In this document: piece by piece, positions 35,601-49,500 of the stretch | How positions within the stretch are numbered: the stretch's first letter is position 1 | How the letters are laid out: the number at the start of each line of letters is the position of its first letter | Origin: Motacilla alba alba | Taxonomy: Eukaryota > Chordata > Aves > Passeriformes > Motacillidae | DNA: 64,000 nt | Direction: 5' to 3' | Assembly (NCBI RefSeq): GCF_015832195.1 | Contig: NC_052021.1 | Location: forward strand, 25,340,286 to 25,404,285 | Position numbers and translations under genes: made by a program | Notes under the pieces: model-generated | What the model saw: only the letters and a program-made list of their open reading frames with translations | The model's database searches: none | What the model was told of the DNA's origin: nothing

Positions 35601-36754
35601 TACATCAGCCTTATTATTTACTCTGGGACATATAAAAGCCTAGGAGACATTCAGAAATGTAATATTGACCACAGTGAGAATATACAGGAGATAAATATTG
35701 TGCTTTTGGTTGTACAGCCCCTGAGAAAATGCTCTCTCTAGGAAGACAGACATATCCTTTCACATGCATAGGACAATCTGTTCCTAAAGCCCCTACTAGA
35801 AAAAAGGTGCTAGAAACTGTAGGATATACATCAGAATTCTTGAATTTTTAGTATGTCAACTATATCAATCACAACACTACCAAGCATCCAGATATTCTAT
35901 CAGTTGTCTCCTTCATTTGGCTGGGGGAAAAAACCAAAATCATTATCCTTAGAAGCTGAGAAAGTCAATGTACTTCTACAAGCCTGAGTATTATTAAGTA
36001 ACAGATTTAAACCCATGGTGTCGTATGAAAAAGAATGAGTAACTGATTAAAAAGAAATTCCATTTCTGACAAGACCGGAAGGTTCTTAAACCAAAGCTAG
36101 AATGATCAAAAAAAAACAAGCTTCACATGTGGAGGAAGGAAACTACATGCTGGATGGGCCCAAGAGAGCACCAAACACTCAGTGTTTCTAACTTAATACA
36201 AGTGCCCAGTGTACCTCATTATCTTGTGTGCACATGGTCAATGCAACGTGGGCAATGCACTGCTTCCCAAGGTAGACAAGGAAGAGTGCTGTGTGTTCAA
36301 CAACAGATAAACCAAGCACCCTACAAAGAACAGGGGTACAGATGAACAACATCCTGGGACCCACTCAGCTACTGACTTCTCTTAGAAATCTCTATAAAGG
36401 CAAACAGTAGTCCCAAATTTGCCATTCCCTGTTCTGAGCAACTTCTGTTCACTATGCTGGCAGTAGTTTCTTCTCATATTTCTCAAATCCACTCTTCCCT
36501 TTCAGCATCTGTTCTCAAAGACCAAACACTCATATACCCACAAACTTTTCTTCTTGCCTCAGTCCATGTTTCCACTTTGTGGTAAAATGCCAGCATGTCC
36601 TTTGTCCGTCCCTTTAATCTCAGGCTTTCTGTAATACTCCCAGAAACTTAAGGACACCAGGGATATCCTTGCAATGCTTTCTGTTGAATGGTGCCTATTG
36701 TGTTTTTGTGATTAACTTTAAGTGTTTTGTTGGTGTAATTGTCTGGATGTTTTG

Positions 36755-36791
36755 AAAAAAGAAAAAGGAAAAGAAAAAGGAAAAAAAAAAT
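36755..36791. repeat. A/G-rich simple sequence
   Basis: GAAAAAGGAAAAGAAAAAGG-like repeats ending in an A-run of ten bases. No further structure was seen. Confidence 0.85.
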
Positions 36792-38849
36792 CTTTTGGGA
36801 AAAGGAGGATTTAGAAAGCCGAAGGGAGTGCAAGGCAGTGACCCGACTGCCTTTACACTGAAGATGCTTACATTTTGAAAAATTTAGGACCCCCATGGTC
36901 CTATTACAAAGTTGCTTCCTAAAATTTTAATCACTATGAAGCCTGCTAAGTAGCTATCTGCACTTGAGAGCCTCACAAATCGATACCACTGGCTGCAGCA
37001 CAGTAATTGCCCTGAATGCAGATTTTACATCCACCGTGAGAAGCAGTACAGGGAAAAGACCCCAAATCATCCCCTGGTTTGGAACTAGGCTGAACTAAAC
37101 AAAAGCAGCCTGGCACTGCCCATTGCACAGTAAATGCTAGTTGGCATATTTCTGTAGTGACCAACCCCTTGCCATCTTCTCTGTCTGAAACATTTCTAAA
37201 ACTTTGGCTTCCTTGGCCCGTCAGCTCCTCTGAGCCAAGAAAACTCAATAGAGACCCTGTTATCCTGGGGTTTCCACCTCTTCTATCTTTTTTCACTTCC
37301 AGGGACAAAAGCAATTGTTTATGGATGCTGGGAACTGATGAGGCTTGCAATGCAGTCAGACCACTCAGAACTGCAAAAAGGCATCATTGTGAAGAAAAGC
37401 AAAAGCTTCTACTTGCTGCACCTAATTTCAAACTACCATTTTTTTATAAACAATGAACTCAAAACACCAGAAAATAAGGGCTGCATCTCAAGGATTTGTG
37501 CATTCTGGAAAGCAGCTTTGGGTGCCTTTGGTTTTGGATGCTTGACTTCAGATGCAGACACACTGTATCTGGGACTATATGCACAAGAAACTCAATGGCA
37601 ATCTTTTCTTATGTATTTCTTGTATCATACATGCTCACAGCAGCCAAGAACAAACATCTTTTAAGACAGGCAGTAGCAGACATTGTTATTTTATAGAAAC
37701 TTTGATGCAAATGGCCCAGAATGCCAAATGCTACCATGTCCTTTTCAAAGACAGAACCATTGTGTATGTCCCTCATTCTTTATATGGACACAGAGGCTTT
37801 ATACAGCTTTTCCATGTCTCAGAAGAAATGACCAAATGCAGAATTAGGACTCCTGTGACCATACCTCACCTGCTTTGGGGGTAAACAGGTATGATTTGTT
37901 CATGCAGCAAAGGCTAGCAGACAAATGACATAACAGCATGTCTCTGCTAAGGTGGGTGCAATGAGATCCACACAGTTCTGGCCATTTTGAGATTATCAGT
38001 GCTCAGTGGAGTAGCTCAGATGTGGCTGCAGTGCAATGCCAAACAGAAAAGTGACATTGCTTGGAAAATCCAGTTTGACTAGTCAGCATGAAAAATGCTC
38101 GTGTGCCTCGGCCACATTCCACAGATGGCTTTGTTCTTAACAAGCTATATATTTAAGATGCTTCCTGACCCTCAGCAATCCCTCTTCCTAGTCCAAATTT
38201 GAGCAGATCCCCATCTCCACATACACTGCATTACACAGAAAGACTAACTAGCTGCAACAGTCACGTGGAAGAGGGAATGTACTCCTAGAGATCCTTATGC
38301 CAAAGTTGTCCTATGAGCATAAATATTCTAACAAGCTTTATCCTGTCACAATAAAGCTATAAAGTTGCTTTGTTCAGCACATGATAATGGCTTTGTAATT
38401 CAATTATTGGTAGAATTTGCCTTTAGGGATTTATCTTCCTTTAGCCTCAGCACTCATGCGAATCCCTTATCGTAAATCTTGCCAATGCAAAACCAGCTCC
38501 TCCACTGCCTCTGGACATATCCTGTCACTTCATGTTAAAAAATTGACACCTCCCTCCAGCTCAGTGAATGGCAGGTTTTTGGGTTTTTTTTTAAAGGACA
38601 GAATGAAAACAACAACAAAAGTGGATGACGCTCATGTTCTCCACGGTAGCATTAATTTTTTGGTCCCACTGATGTTTCTATAACACTAAATTCTAATTGC
38701 CATTCATAAAAATAGTAACATGTAGCACTGAACAGGGAGCTTTTTGTCCAAAGATACAAAAGCACTTGACAATCAACCTTTAAGTAACCTTCCCTGCATG
38801 GTACTGATTTGTTCAAGACCTATGGAAAAGTACAAGACAAGAAGACCAA

Positions 38850-39037
38850 GTTAGAAATAGGGGCTGAGGAAAATTTTTGTTCTCAGCTTTATAGATAAAC
38901 TTCACTGATTAGTCAAGAGCACAGGGGCCTCATTGATTTGACCAAGATCACACAGTTGCTATGTGGCAGAGACAAAAATAGAGCCTGAGAGTCCTCCAGG
39001 CTCCTTTTTCTTTTACTACTATATTGACTCCATGAGG
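38850..39037 (-). repeat. MIR-like (CORE-SINE) fossil
   Basis: The plus strand reads gatttgaccaagatcacaca, then gttgctatgtggcagagaca and, further on, tcctccaggctcctttttct. This is the reverse complement of the MIR core (acttgcccaaggtcacacag ... agtaagtggcagagc ... ccaggctc). The better part is 38935-39035; the side towards 38850 (ggggctgaggaaaat ... cagctttatagat) is weaker. This is the clearest MIR-like copy in the window. Confidence 0.65.
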
Positions 39038-41529
39038 ACTTTGCAGATACTCTCTGTTCCTCTTTTTGCTTGCAGAGGTCAGTGAATCTGCCCCAGGGAG
39101 CTCAGTGTGGGAGGCAATTCTTGTGGTTTCTGTAGTTCAGTCCCTATTATGTGAAATTTCACAGATTTTACTATTCCTGGAACATACTTTAAAGACTGCT
39201 TTCCAGCTTTAACATCTCCTAACCACATCCTCCTGACACGTTTTGGAAACACGGACAGATTCCAGATAGACATAAATCAGTAATTCATTTCTTTACATCT
39301 GGCTAATAAATCTCCTCTGACCATAATTTAATTAGTTTTTCCCTGCTACATCTCTGCGCTATTCTTTCCCACATTGTCCAGCCACATGAAATTATACAAT
39401 TTGGTGCAATTCAACTGGCAGCCACTGGGCCAAATCCATGCTATGGCACGTTTTAGTCAGTTTGTCACCCTTTCTTTAGAACTGATAGACAACAGCAGTG
39501 CAGTGAGTTAAGCCCAACTTCTCCTAATTGTGCCACCTCACAGTACTGATCCAGAAAAGCAGGTGGCTGCTGCTAACACTGAAATAGGTGAGAAGGTAAC
39601 TGGGGGTAGTGGTGAGACTATCAGGCCGTGGGGATCACTTTTACTCTCACCATCCCACCTCTTTTCAGAGCCCTAGTGCAGAATGACCCACACCCTTCCA
39701 CACTCTGCTGTCTACATACCCCACAGCTTTGAGGGCAGCAGCAAAGGAAGCCTTCTCCCCTGCTGCTGTAACACCACAGCACCCTGTGGGATGCTTGGAA
39801 ACTTAGCCAAAACTCTGAAATAGATGGATGCAAATTCTCAGGAGGTAGCTGCCTATTGCTGGTAACGTAGGGTGGGAGGAATGTCTTAAAATGAGGATCT
39901 AAACTAAGTGGATAAAATTCAGTTAACCAGGACTAGATCCTGATTTTAAGATAGCCCTTCGATGCTATATCTCTTTTTTATTTAATGCAGGAAACTTAAG
40001 ACTTCAAGAGAAACAGCTTGAAGAGAAAGGAGGAGGAAAGTACCCTCTAGTTATAGCCTCTGAGCTCCCCTCCTTGATATCATGAACCAAAGCTACCTGG
40101 TTTACAGCTTCTCTGCTGGTACAGTCTAATAGGATCACAATTTCCTACTGTGTTAAGACCATGTCTCTCCCACCTTGTAGTGCTGTGGCCCAGTCAGGCA
40201 GCTCTGGAGGAGGCCAGCAAGTCATGCAGAGCAGGAATGGAAAGTAACACAGTGTGCTGCTCATTAGACAGACAGGAGATCACAGCAGTGCAACCTTCCT
40301 GACACAGACCTAGACAAGTCCACAGGTGATTTACCTGTGCACTGCTTCACCTTCTCAAGGTCTGCTCTTTATAGGTGCACACAGAGAAATCAGCTGCTTA
40401 TTCCAATGCCTGCTGGAGACTGACATGTTCCAGGGTCCTGCACAGCACTGCAGGCTCCTGTTAATGATCAGCCCCCAAATCAAGATTTTGAACATTGTGA
40501 ATTGATGCCTGCCCACTTCTGCAGAACTTTAATGTGGGAAAGTGGATAATGTAGAAAAGCTGAAGCTCATGGGAGTCTGTACTCCTTTATAAAGTATGTC
40601 TGGATGATTTTTTAAGAAATAGCTGCTGAATTGGGAAAACTAAACCACACCAACCTATGCATCAACCAGATTGGGCCCCAAAAGGCTTAATCAGACATTT
40701 ACTTCATTCACACCTGCTGAAAACTGTCATGGGTTTCTCTGGCATGTACCCATAACCACCATATTTAAGCTATGAAAAAACAATTTAAATTAAATTTCTT
40801 CCCTTCAACTCACTGAATAAGGCTTGTATGTTAGATCAAGTGGATGATTTTCTGGACAGGCTGTCACAATGCACTTTGATTGGCATCTTTCCCATCAGCT
40901 TCCAGCAGTTGCCCTGCAGTGATTAAAAGGTCTTGTTCAGCTATACACAGCATCATTTGTAAACAGCCCAGGCACTGAGGCATTTAAATTGCATCAGCCC
41001 ACCTGGGTGGGCGTGCAAATCTCACCAAGCCAAGAACTGACAGAAACACTGGGACAGTGCACCCAGCTTCCTCCAAGTGCTTGAATATAATGAAGTTTTT
41101 AACGGGGCTTTGACACCTCATCCCCTTGATTTTCAGCTCTTTCAGCTGCTCCAGTGAACACAGTCAGAGCTTTTAAAATACAGTCCCAGCCTCCTCTGAA
41201 AAAGAAAATATATATACTCTATAATTATACTGTGAATATTAACTTTCTTTGCTACTACTCATAAAAGAAATACAAATATAGCCCTATCTACTTATCTGTC
41301 CTCCCAGATGCTTACAGGCTTTTCTCCTCTTCAATGTGTGTGCATATTTTTGTATTATTTGGATGGAAAAGTTTGGTTTGCTTACTATTTTACAGTGTTT
41401 GCCTCCATCTTCTTCTGTTCATACTCAGAAAAACGTAAGTGGAGACCTAGCAGCTCCTCTTACCAAATTGACATATCTCCTTTAATTTCTTCAGGGAGTC
41501 ATTAACATTGTGGACATGTGATGCTACTG

Positions 41530-41965
41530 GAAATCATAAATCATGTGAATTGGAGTGGATCCTAAAGATCATCTCCAGTTCCAGTTCTCCTACCACAGAC
41601 AGGGACACCATCCACAAATTAGGCTGCTCAAAGCCCCATCCAACTTGGCCTTCAACACTTCCAAATTTCACAGCTTCTCTGGGCAACCTGTGCCAATGCC
41701 CACCACCCCAAAAATAAAGAATTTCCTCCCAATATCTAATCCAGACCTACTCTTTTTCAGCTTGAAGCCATTACCCCTTGTCTTATCACTCCATGCCCTT
41801 GGCAAAAGACCCTCTCCAGCTCTCTTGTAGCCCTTTTCAGGCACTGGAAGGTGCTCTAAGGTCTCCCCAGAGCCTTCTCTTTTCCAGACTGAACATCTCC
41901 AGGTCTCTCAGCCTCACAGGAGAGATGCTTCAGCCCTCTTGTTATTACAGCCTTCCAATCTTCTT
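41530..41965 (-). mobile_element. CR1 LINE 3' fragment, avian type (430 bp)
   Basis: The plus strand follows the antisense of CR1 continuously: gatcctaaagatcatctcca, caggctgctcaaagccc-like text, ttctctgggcaacctgtgcc, cttgaagccattaccccttg, and ccagagccttctcttttcca. The element is therefore on the minus strand, its 3' end near 41530, and it is 5'-truncated near 41965, as is usual for CR1. It is diverged and has no open coding frame of its own. Confidence 0.9.
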
Positions 41966-42615
41966 GAAGTATGGAATGCTATTATTTTTGTATTTCTCCT
42001 ACTTGCTTGTCTGGGTGCAACACTCAAGTAAAAAAATAAAATCAATACCACTGACAGAGATAATGATTGCAACCTGATGATCTAATTTACTAGTTGGGCT
42101 TTTCTATTTTTCATTTTATGTTAGTTTTAAAGACACTTTTGTTATTTGATTTTATTTCTCTCCTCCGACTCAAAGTTTCTCAAGGTTCTCAAGGTTAAGT
42201 TTTTATGAGAATTAATGAGAATCTTTTCAGAAAAATGTCTCCTTTTGATTAAAAATTACCACATTTTGACAAATTTTAATGATATTTTAAACTTTTTTTT
42301 TTCTTTTCTTTTTAGGGCCAGCTCTAATGACTTACTGACTTTAGGGAAATAATTTCTGGTGGAAGGCATGACTTGACCTGATGACCAGAATAAAAACCTG
42401 GCTTTTAATGACCAATAAATGTCTGTATTTATACTTTCGCCATATTGGACTATATGCACTTTGAGCAGTTTATCTGCAACTACTGACCATGGACGTTTGG
42501 ATTTGCAAGTCACAAAGTATCACTATTGAACTTTGACTAGATGACTGAACCACTCTAAAAAAGGAAGAGAAAAGCAATGCAATTCCCAGTGCAACTGGTT
42601 CACCAACTTGTATAT

Positions 42616-42633
42616 ACAATACAATTGTATTGT
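42616..42633. repeat. 18-bp perfect palindrome
   Basis: ACAATACAA is followed directly by TTGTATTGT. No further symmetry was found around it. Confidence 0.75.
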
Positions 42634-45600
42634 GTTCCCATTTGTATTCAGTACAAACCACCACCTACACCAGCAAAATTCCACAACAGGAGTGTATCCC
42701 AAAAATGACCAAGTCTCACAAAAATAAACTCAGATTTTAATAAAGCATTTTTATCCAACTCTTTTAACTAGGATCTACCGCATTCTCTTTCCCTAATGCC
42801 AACTACATTAGAAAACACTGTGCTATCAGCAATAATCCATGTATATTAACTTGTTTCTGTATTACACTGCTGAATTAATATTGCTTAGAATACGCCTTCC
42901 TAGTAATTAGGGTATTTTCACAGAGCACACAGGTCCAGAATTACCAAGTACCTTGATAACTTCCATGCATTTTTCTGTTACTGTAAATTTAACAGCAAAA
43001 TCTCAAGAAGCTACTGGAAAAAAAATAAAAAACATGACAATTGTTGATACAGTACAGAACTGCTGTGCCTTGGGCTTGTATGCAATGTGGATTCTTCCAA
43101 GTCTCCACCTGACACACAATATGAGGTTGACTCTCTGAGGGGAGTACATTTTCTTCAGTATATCTCTTCCACAACCCTAGATTATGCAAACAGATATGTG
43201 ATGGTACCCAAATTACAGAAATTATTAGAGGTGTCAGAGCAGCCCATCACCAAAGCCTGCCCAGCCACAAGTGTGTTCTAACAATATTTTAATGAGGTAG
43301 AAAATTATGGATCTCTTTTTCCAACATTTGTTTTATTTTCGTTTTTGATGGACATTTTTAAGCCAAGAAGTCTCCAGTCACCTCTCATTTTAAAGGTCTG
43401 ACTTCATCTGCTCATCTCCCACCTGGTATCTCCTTTCATAGAGTGACACTACACCTCTTTCATCACACATGTGGATGTCAGGGCATCACTTAGAGCTCCA
43501 GGTGGAAGAATAAAAAGGGGGAACAGAAGAGCTTTGAATAAAAAACATTCTATTTCCATATTAATGGCTCCTCTTTATGAAACAGAGGATGGAGGAATAA
43601 AAAGTACATGTGGGCTATGAGGAACTGAGTTGTGTCTACAGAGTGTTTTCTCAGAGTTATGTAGTAAGCATCATCAGACTGTTTTTCTTAAGGAGTTTAA
43701 ATTTCTCTGGACTGGTGAAAGGAAGAAGTGTTTCACAAAGCAGCCAAATATAAGCAAATAAAGAAGAAAATTCTCTTGGCAACAGATACAAGAAATGCAG
43801 CTGTAAAAGACACTACAGCTTCTCTGACAGTGTTTGCAGGTAGAGCCTTCTCAAGACTAAAACTAGCAAGCTCAGTGGAGTTTATTCACAAGACTTTTGA
43901 GTGACCCAAAAGCTATTTACAAGACAACACAACAAGCTAAAATGGCAATGAAAATATCAGTGAGCAATCAGGAAAATGCATTTTCTCTTTCATCAACCAT
44001 TCAAACACATGTAAAAGTCTTTAAAGTCTTCCAGGGGCACCTTCCGTGTCAAAACAAGCAGCGTAACTAAATGCAGCCTCAAGAAGGCCTGATGCCAGAG
44101 GCCTTGATTTGTGTCTTCCAATTTTAGAGAAGTCCTAGTTTAGAGAGTACTGGAAGTAATCTGTACTAAAACAACTCTTCAGCCTTCCTCAGATATCAGA
44201 CTATTTCCCTCATTCACTGCTCAGTACGGCTGTGTCCGGGTTGATCCCTTCAAAGCCATCTGATTCAGACAAAGCACCAGGAATAGGAGAGAGTATCCCC
44301 ACATTCTGCTTTAAATTGTGACTTCAGGACATTTTATTTCACTATTTATTTCTGCTATTAAGAGTGAGCGAAGTCAGTCTTCTCACTTTTCAGGTTGATT
44401 ACACTCTGCATACAAGCCAAAATATATAATAATAAATTTTAAAAGCCCAACCAACAACAAATCACGGGGCACTGAGCAAGACTATACCCAACTTGTACAC
44501 CAGCACTGGCTACAGAGATGGTGCTGCAGAAATCTGGATTCCAACTGTACTTCTGCACCCTCTAAGGGCCCCAGTTATCTTTTACCAACTGTGACCACGC
44601 CTGGAGTGCAAAGGGTTTCCCTTCTGATTCAGCATTTCAGTGCTGCTGGATCCTCAAGTACCTGGCTGCACAGAATGGAAATGGATATAAAAGCCCAGTG
44701 CTGCTCTCTGTGGTGTTCTCAATCACACAGGCACAGCTGTTTTCTACTGCGAATGTGCTTGAAGACTGACATTGTCCAGAGAATTGCAGCTGAAATTATT
44801 CTTTTGTCCCAGGGTCATTATGATCATCATTAATATGCCAGAATGAGATACAACAGTGTCTCCACAAGTTGTTTTATTCTCGCTTTTGACAGCAAAAGTA
44901 CAGTCTAGCTTACACTGAGGTGTGTAATGCAAGGGGCATTCTGTTCAAGGTGAAAATACAGGGTTGCAGTTTCATGCTTTGTGAATGGCTGTAGGGAAAT
45001 TGGATGGGTGGTTGGAACATTTTTTAATCTTTTAACTTGCTGTTTGCCTTTGAAGCGCCAAGCTTAAGTTCTTTTATTTGTTAGGTTCTAAGAGGCCTTC
45101 AAATTTGAACTCCACAGAAAGGGAAAATTATAACTTTATCACTTTTCTTATTGCAGGCATCCAGCAGCTCATTTCACAATAAACCAGAACTGTAAGCAAT
45201 GACAGGAAACTTCAAAAGGCTTGGAGCACTATAGAGGACATGGAGATCCAGGAACAGGGACACTCTTTTCAGCCCTCTGAGCCACTTCAGCAATTACAAT
45301 TTTGTTGGATGTCTCAAAGATAGGGGACGCAGATTTCTATGATTTCTTTCTGCTTTTATTAGCCCAGAAAAACACAGAAGATGTCTAGAGCTCTGTGTTT
45401 GCATCTGACATTTTGAGACTGTTAGGAATCCTGCAGGAAAGAAATAGTGATATAAACAAACACACATGTGACTGTCTATACAGACACTCCCACAGCAATG
45501 AATTTAAGTTAAAAATGGAATTCAGCTTGCATTAGCTTCAGCTAACACAGTTCTGAGAAAGGATTAAAAAGCAGAAGCAGCAAACAAAATCTCTGGTCTA

Positions 45601-46477
45601 TCCTTTGCAGACCAAATATAAATTCAACTTTAGAAGTAAATTTGACCTAGAGCTCTTCCTTCTTTTATAAATTAAAAGAAAATATTTGACTGAACCACTC
45701 ATGAATCTTGCAATGTTCAAAACCTGTGGGTTTGACATAAATTTATAGTTCAGAAACTACCATGCTGGTCTCATTTTAATCATTGGTTCAGCTCCTCCCA
45801 ATTTCAAGATTACTATTTTATCAAAAACTTCTCTTCTAAAGGCCTATTCACAGGACATAAGCCCATTTCTGTTCACAGGCAGACTAATGCCTCCACATAA
45901 GGAATTGATGAGAATTCCCACAGATTTACACCAAAACATGAGAAAATATTATATTTGATTTGGACTAAACAACCATGTTTGCAGGGAAAAAAAAGTTCAG
46001 TGTCTTCTTCATCTCTCAGCTTTCTTTTCCATGTAAGTCAAAGTTACACTGATATCTATCTAATGGAAACATGTTCACTTTCAAGGACTAAGCAGGTCTA
46101 ACAGTAATTAAAAGCACAACACCAGCCACTAGAGGATGTCTATCTGTGGCAGAAATGCTGGTGTCCTCCAAGACTTCAGGCTTTGTCCCTTAATTATAGC
46201 AGGACCAGACTGAACTCTTCACTCTTATCCTAAATCAATACTTTTTTCAGACTATTATTCAGCATATTTCAATTCTGCATGACTCTTAGATCAAAGACCC
46301 CATATTCCAATGTCATATAAACACACAATGCCCCTTTAATACCACTTCTAAATTAATCTCAACAAATCAGCAGTGCAGACTGTATTCAGCCACACTGCCT
46401 TCAAGACTTCATTCCAACATCTCTGTATGTGTGGGGAGGTTGTGTCAAGGGAATCAGGAAGAGGATTTTGCTCTTAC

Positions 46478-46551
46478 CAGTAGAACCTGTTGGGTGTAAC
46501 GCCCTCATGAAGAAGCAGCCATCTTCTGCCAAACTCCACAGAACTGAATAA
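46478..46551 (-). CDS. SORCS3: SORCS3 exon B: VPS10 domain
   Basis: The exon is 74 bp and encodes residues 54-77 plus the first two bases of Trp78, which is completed in exon C. The acceptor is tccacag before TTA TTC and the donor is TG followed by gtaagag. The peptide contains FSSVEFGRRW, a degenerate Asp-box position (Gly61 and Trp64 kept), and ends in TPNRFYW, shared by SorCS1 and SorCS3. It would usually be missed by single-frame searches because it is short and isolated by introns of more than 13 kb on both sides. Confidence 0.95.
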
Positions 46552-49500
46552 CTGTGGACAAAAACACACAGTCATGAATCACAGAGAAACACAAAAATAC
46601 CAGAGAAATTAACCTGAGAAACCCTCTACCACTTCTGAGATAGCGACTTGGACTTTCATCCATCCCAGTCTCAAAGAGACATACCTGGGGCAGCTGAAAC
46701 ATGTCTGTGGCATCTTCTATTGGCATACAGAATACTGAGATGTGTGATTTGGGACACAACTGGTATTACCTGAGGGATCCCTTTATGGGTAAACCCGTAA
46801 AGCAACCTGCCCTGAACAAAAATTCATCATCCAGTTGCCTTCCTCAATATTATGTTCAGAAGAACATTGTTTTTCCATTAGCAGTGCCATCCTTAGGAAA
46901 CTTTGGTCAATCTGGCACCAAAAAGTGTTCTAACATGTCTAGACCTCCCTTGCAGGACTGGATTAGTTTAAACAGCACAAGTTACTTGTTCCAAGGAAAT
47001 GCGTGATCCTCCCTCTGCTCTTGTCCTCCTGCCAACAACGTGACACCTTCTCCTCGTCTGGTTACGCAAACAATATCCAAATGCATCAATCATTGCAGAA
47101 AATCTTTCCATGATAAATACCAAACCAGCCTGAGAAAGGTCAGCAAAAAGGCACGTTACAGGTATTATAAATCCTTTGCCGTGTCTTTGTGGAATGATAT
47201 ACAAATGTTACTATTACAGAGCGCTTACCAACAGCTGCTCTCCCTAAGTGCTGCCATCATGTAATTCTCAGAAGGCCAGCAGAGGGAAGGATCACTTGGG
47301 TTCTATTATTTCTTTTGCTTAATTTAGCTTCAAATTTATCATGTGGAAGGATTGACAGGCAGTCAGCCCTACACTTTTCTGGCAGATTCATCCTGTTTCC
47401 CTTTCTTTCTTTGCCTGGTGGACTTGGTCAGTCCCCTTTTCTGGCAAGGCAGATGTTGGACTTTTTTTTTTTTGAACTATCTCTCTTTTCATGATATCTC
47501 TTAAAGGATTTAGCATAAAATGCAGATGACCTGAATGTTTATGTGCAAACCATGGCAATTTTTTTTGAAAATGAAGTGGCAGTGGTTCGGTAGGAAAGAT
47601 GGATGTTTTTGAGAATACCAGAAGAAAAAAAATGATTATTTAAAAGCTTTTTGCTCATCAAAAAGATGATTTGACTGTATGTTAAGAATTGTGAGACTGG
47701 GATGTAAAAACCTCTGAGATCTAATTATTTGGATATTGATTTCAAATGCAAAATCCAATATCCATACCTTTCCTATGTTAAAAACTTTTAAGAACATGGA
47801 GAAACTAATTGAAATAGGTTTTTAGTAAAGAGTAGACTGGCATGTGTTAAAATTTACTTTGAAATATTAAAGCTAAAAATTCACCTCTTTCATCTCCCCT
47901 TCTCTTGAACACTGTCAAAGAAGAGAGGGAAGAAGGTGGAGAGGAGAAAAGATAATAAGAGTAAGAAGAGGGAAAAACAGTTTAGTTTGGTGGCTAGAAG
48001 CACATCCAATTTTAAAATTTCTGTTATTTCTGAGTCTTATTTTTCCTTAAGTAGAAGATTATAGATACATTTTTATTTTAAACTTCAGGAAACTCTAACT
48101 ATAACAAAGGAACACTTTTCTTTTTGGAAATTAAATATAATATTTTGGAACACTTAACAACCACTTTTTAAAGTGATTTAAGGTCATCTATTTAAAAACT
48201 TTACCACTACAGGAAGTATTTTCCCTCCCTCACACTCAAAATCCATTTCTAGACTTTTTTTTTATAATTGCAGAAAATATAAACATGATAACAATAAGCT
48301 ATTGCTATTATCTATTATCTCACCGATGTCAACCTTTTTCTTTTCATGGTAAAGTAATTTCCTCTGTGCTGAGTACTGCCTTTGACATACAGTAATTTAA
48401 GTTTCAATAAAGCTCATGTGATCCTTTAATTAAGAACAAGGAGCAATCCAAACTCAACAAATACCTCTGTATTTCCAGACCAGGGATAAACAGGATGCAA
48501 GCTTTCCAGGGACACTGATGCTCCAACAGCTGAAGTCATCATATTGAATCTTGTTTTCCCACTTTTTAACTCTCACCCTTATCGCTCTCTGGTTTCCCTG
48601 AGCACAACTTCCAGCAGGTTATTCCCTCTCTGAATTTGCTGGTGACAGTAACGGTGCCCAGAATGAATTAATCACAGCCTGCAAAAGCTTTCTCTCTGCT
48701 GGTGTAGCACCCTCCTCCACTCCTGCAGTCCCACTGCAGTGCCAGGTGCTTGACAGCCCCAGTGCCACTGCTTCCCTCTGGCTCTTCCAGCACAACTCTT
48801 CCTCCAGAGGGGCCTTGACCTGGAGCATCCTTCAACTCCCCCACAAGAACAGAGGCTGTGATGCTGCACAGCACCCAGACAGCCCTGCTTCCTACTGATC
48901 TGTGCCCTGAGGAAGATGAGATTCAGGCAAAAAAGTGGAGAAATGCAAGAGTTTCTAAGTCTGTTTCAAAGTCAGGAAAAGGATCCAGCAATTCTACTGT
49001 CAGGGATGGACTGTTAAATTAGAAGCCAGTGCCCAGTGAGCTGGAAACAGCATGTGAGAAAAGCCATCAGATCTCAAAGGGAAATACCAGCTCCCTGGGA
49101 GCCCATGTCCAAAGCTCTCATTGTCTTTGATAAGACACTTTCATAACCAGACATTAGAAGGTTTTTCATCCTCTGCCATTATCTCAGCACCAGCTTGGCC
49201 TTTACTGACTCACAGCAGCACAAGCAGCACTGATGTATCTTTAGCAAAGAGGGAATTTCCCACTTTAGGGATGACCACCCCACCTCCCCCCCCCCAAAAA
49301 AAATTGCAGTAAGGATTTTTTCTGATATTTTATTCCAAGTATCATAAAATTTTAAACCTAGTTAATTCAGTTGGACTGAAAAAAAAGAAGTCTTTGAAGG
49401 CTATGTTTCTGTCAAGTATTGGTTATGATACAGCTGGGATTATTTTTCCCCTTTTAGCAATTGTAGTGCTTGAATGGATATTTTTTAAACCCAGCATAGC

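Larger units (their letters stand above)
32659..46477 (-). other. SORCS3: Intron between exons B and C (13.8 kb)
   Basis: This is the longest intron in the window. A 430-bp avian CR1 fragment at 41.53-41.96 kb lies in the same orientation as the gene. A MIR-like element lies at 38.85-39.04 kb, an 18-bp perfect palindrome at 42.62 kb, and an A/G-rich run at 36.75-36.79 kb. A 9-bp-stem hairpin lies at 34233-34258. I see no exon or independent gene in the rest; the open frames there are short and scattered. Confidence 0.85.

Noticed and set aside
37157..37884. Several overlapping plus-strand frames of 99-110 codons
   Set aside because: They lack recognisable motifs, overlap one another in different frames and lie in plain intron; no splice-linked homology was found.
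41508..41830. Plus-strand frames near 41.6 kb
   Set aside because: They run through the antisense of a CR1 fragment and are not genes.
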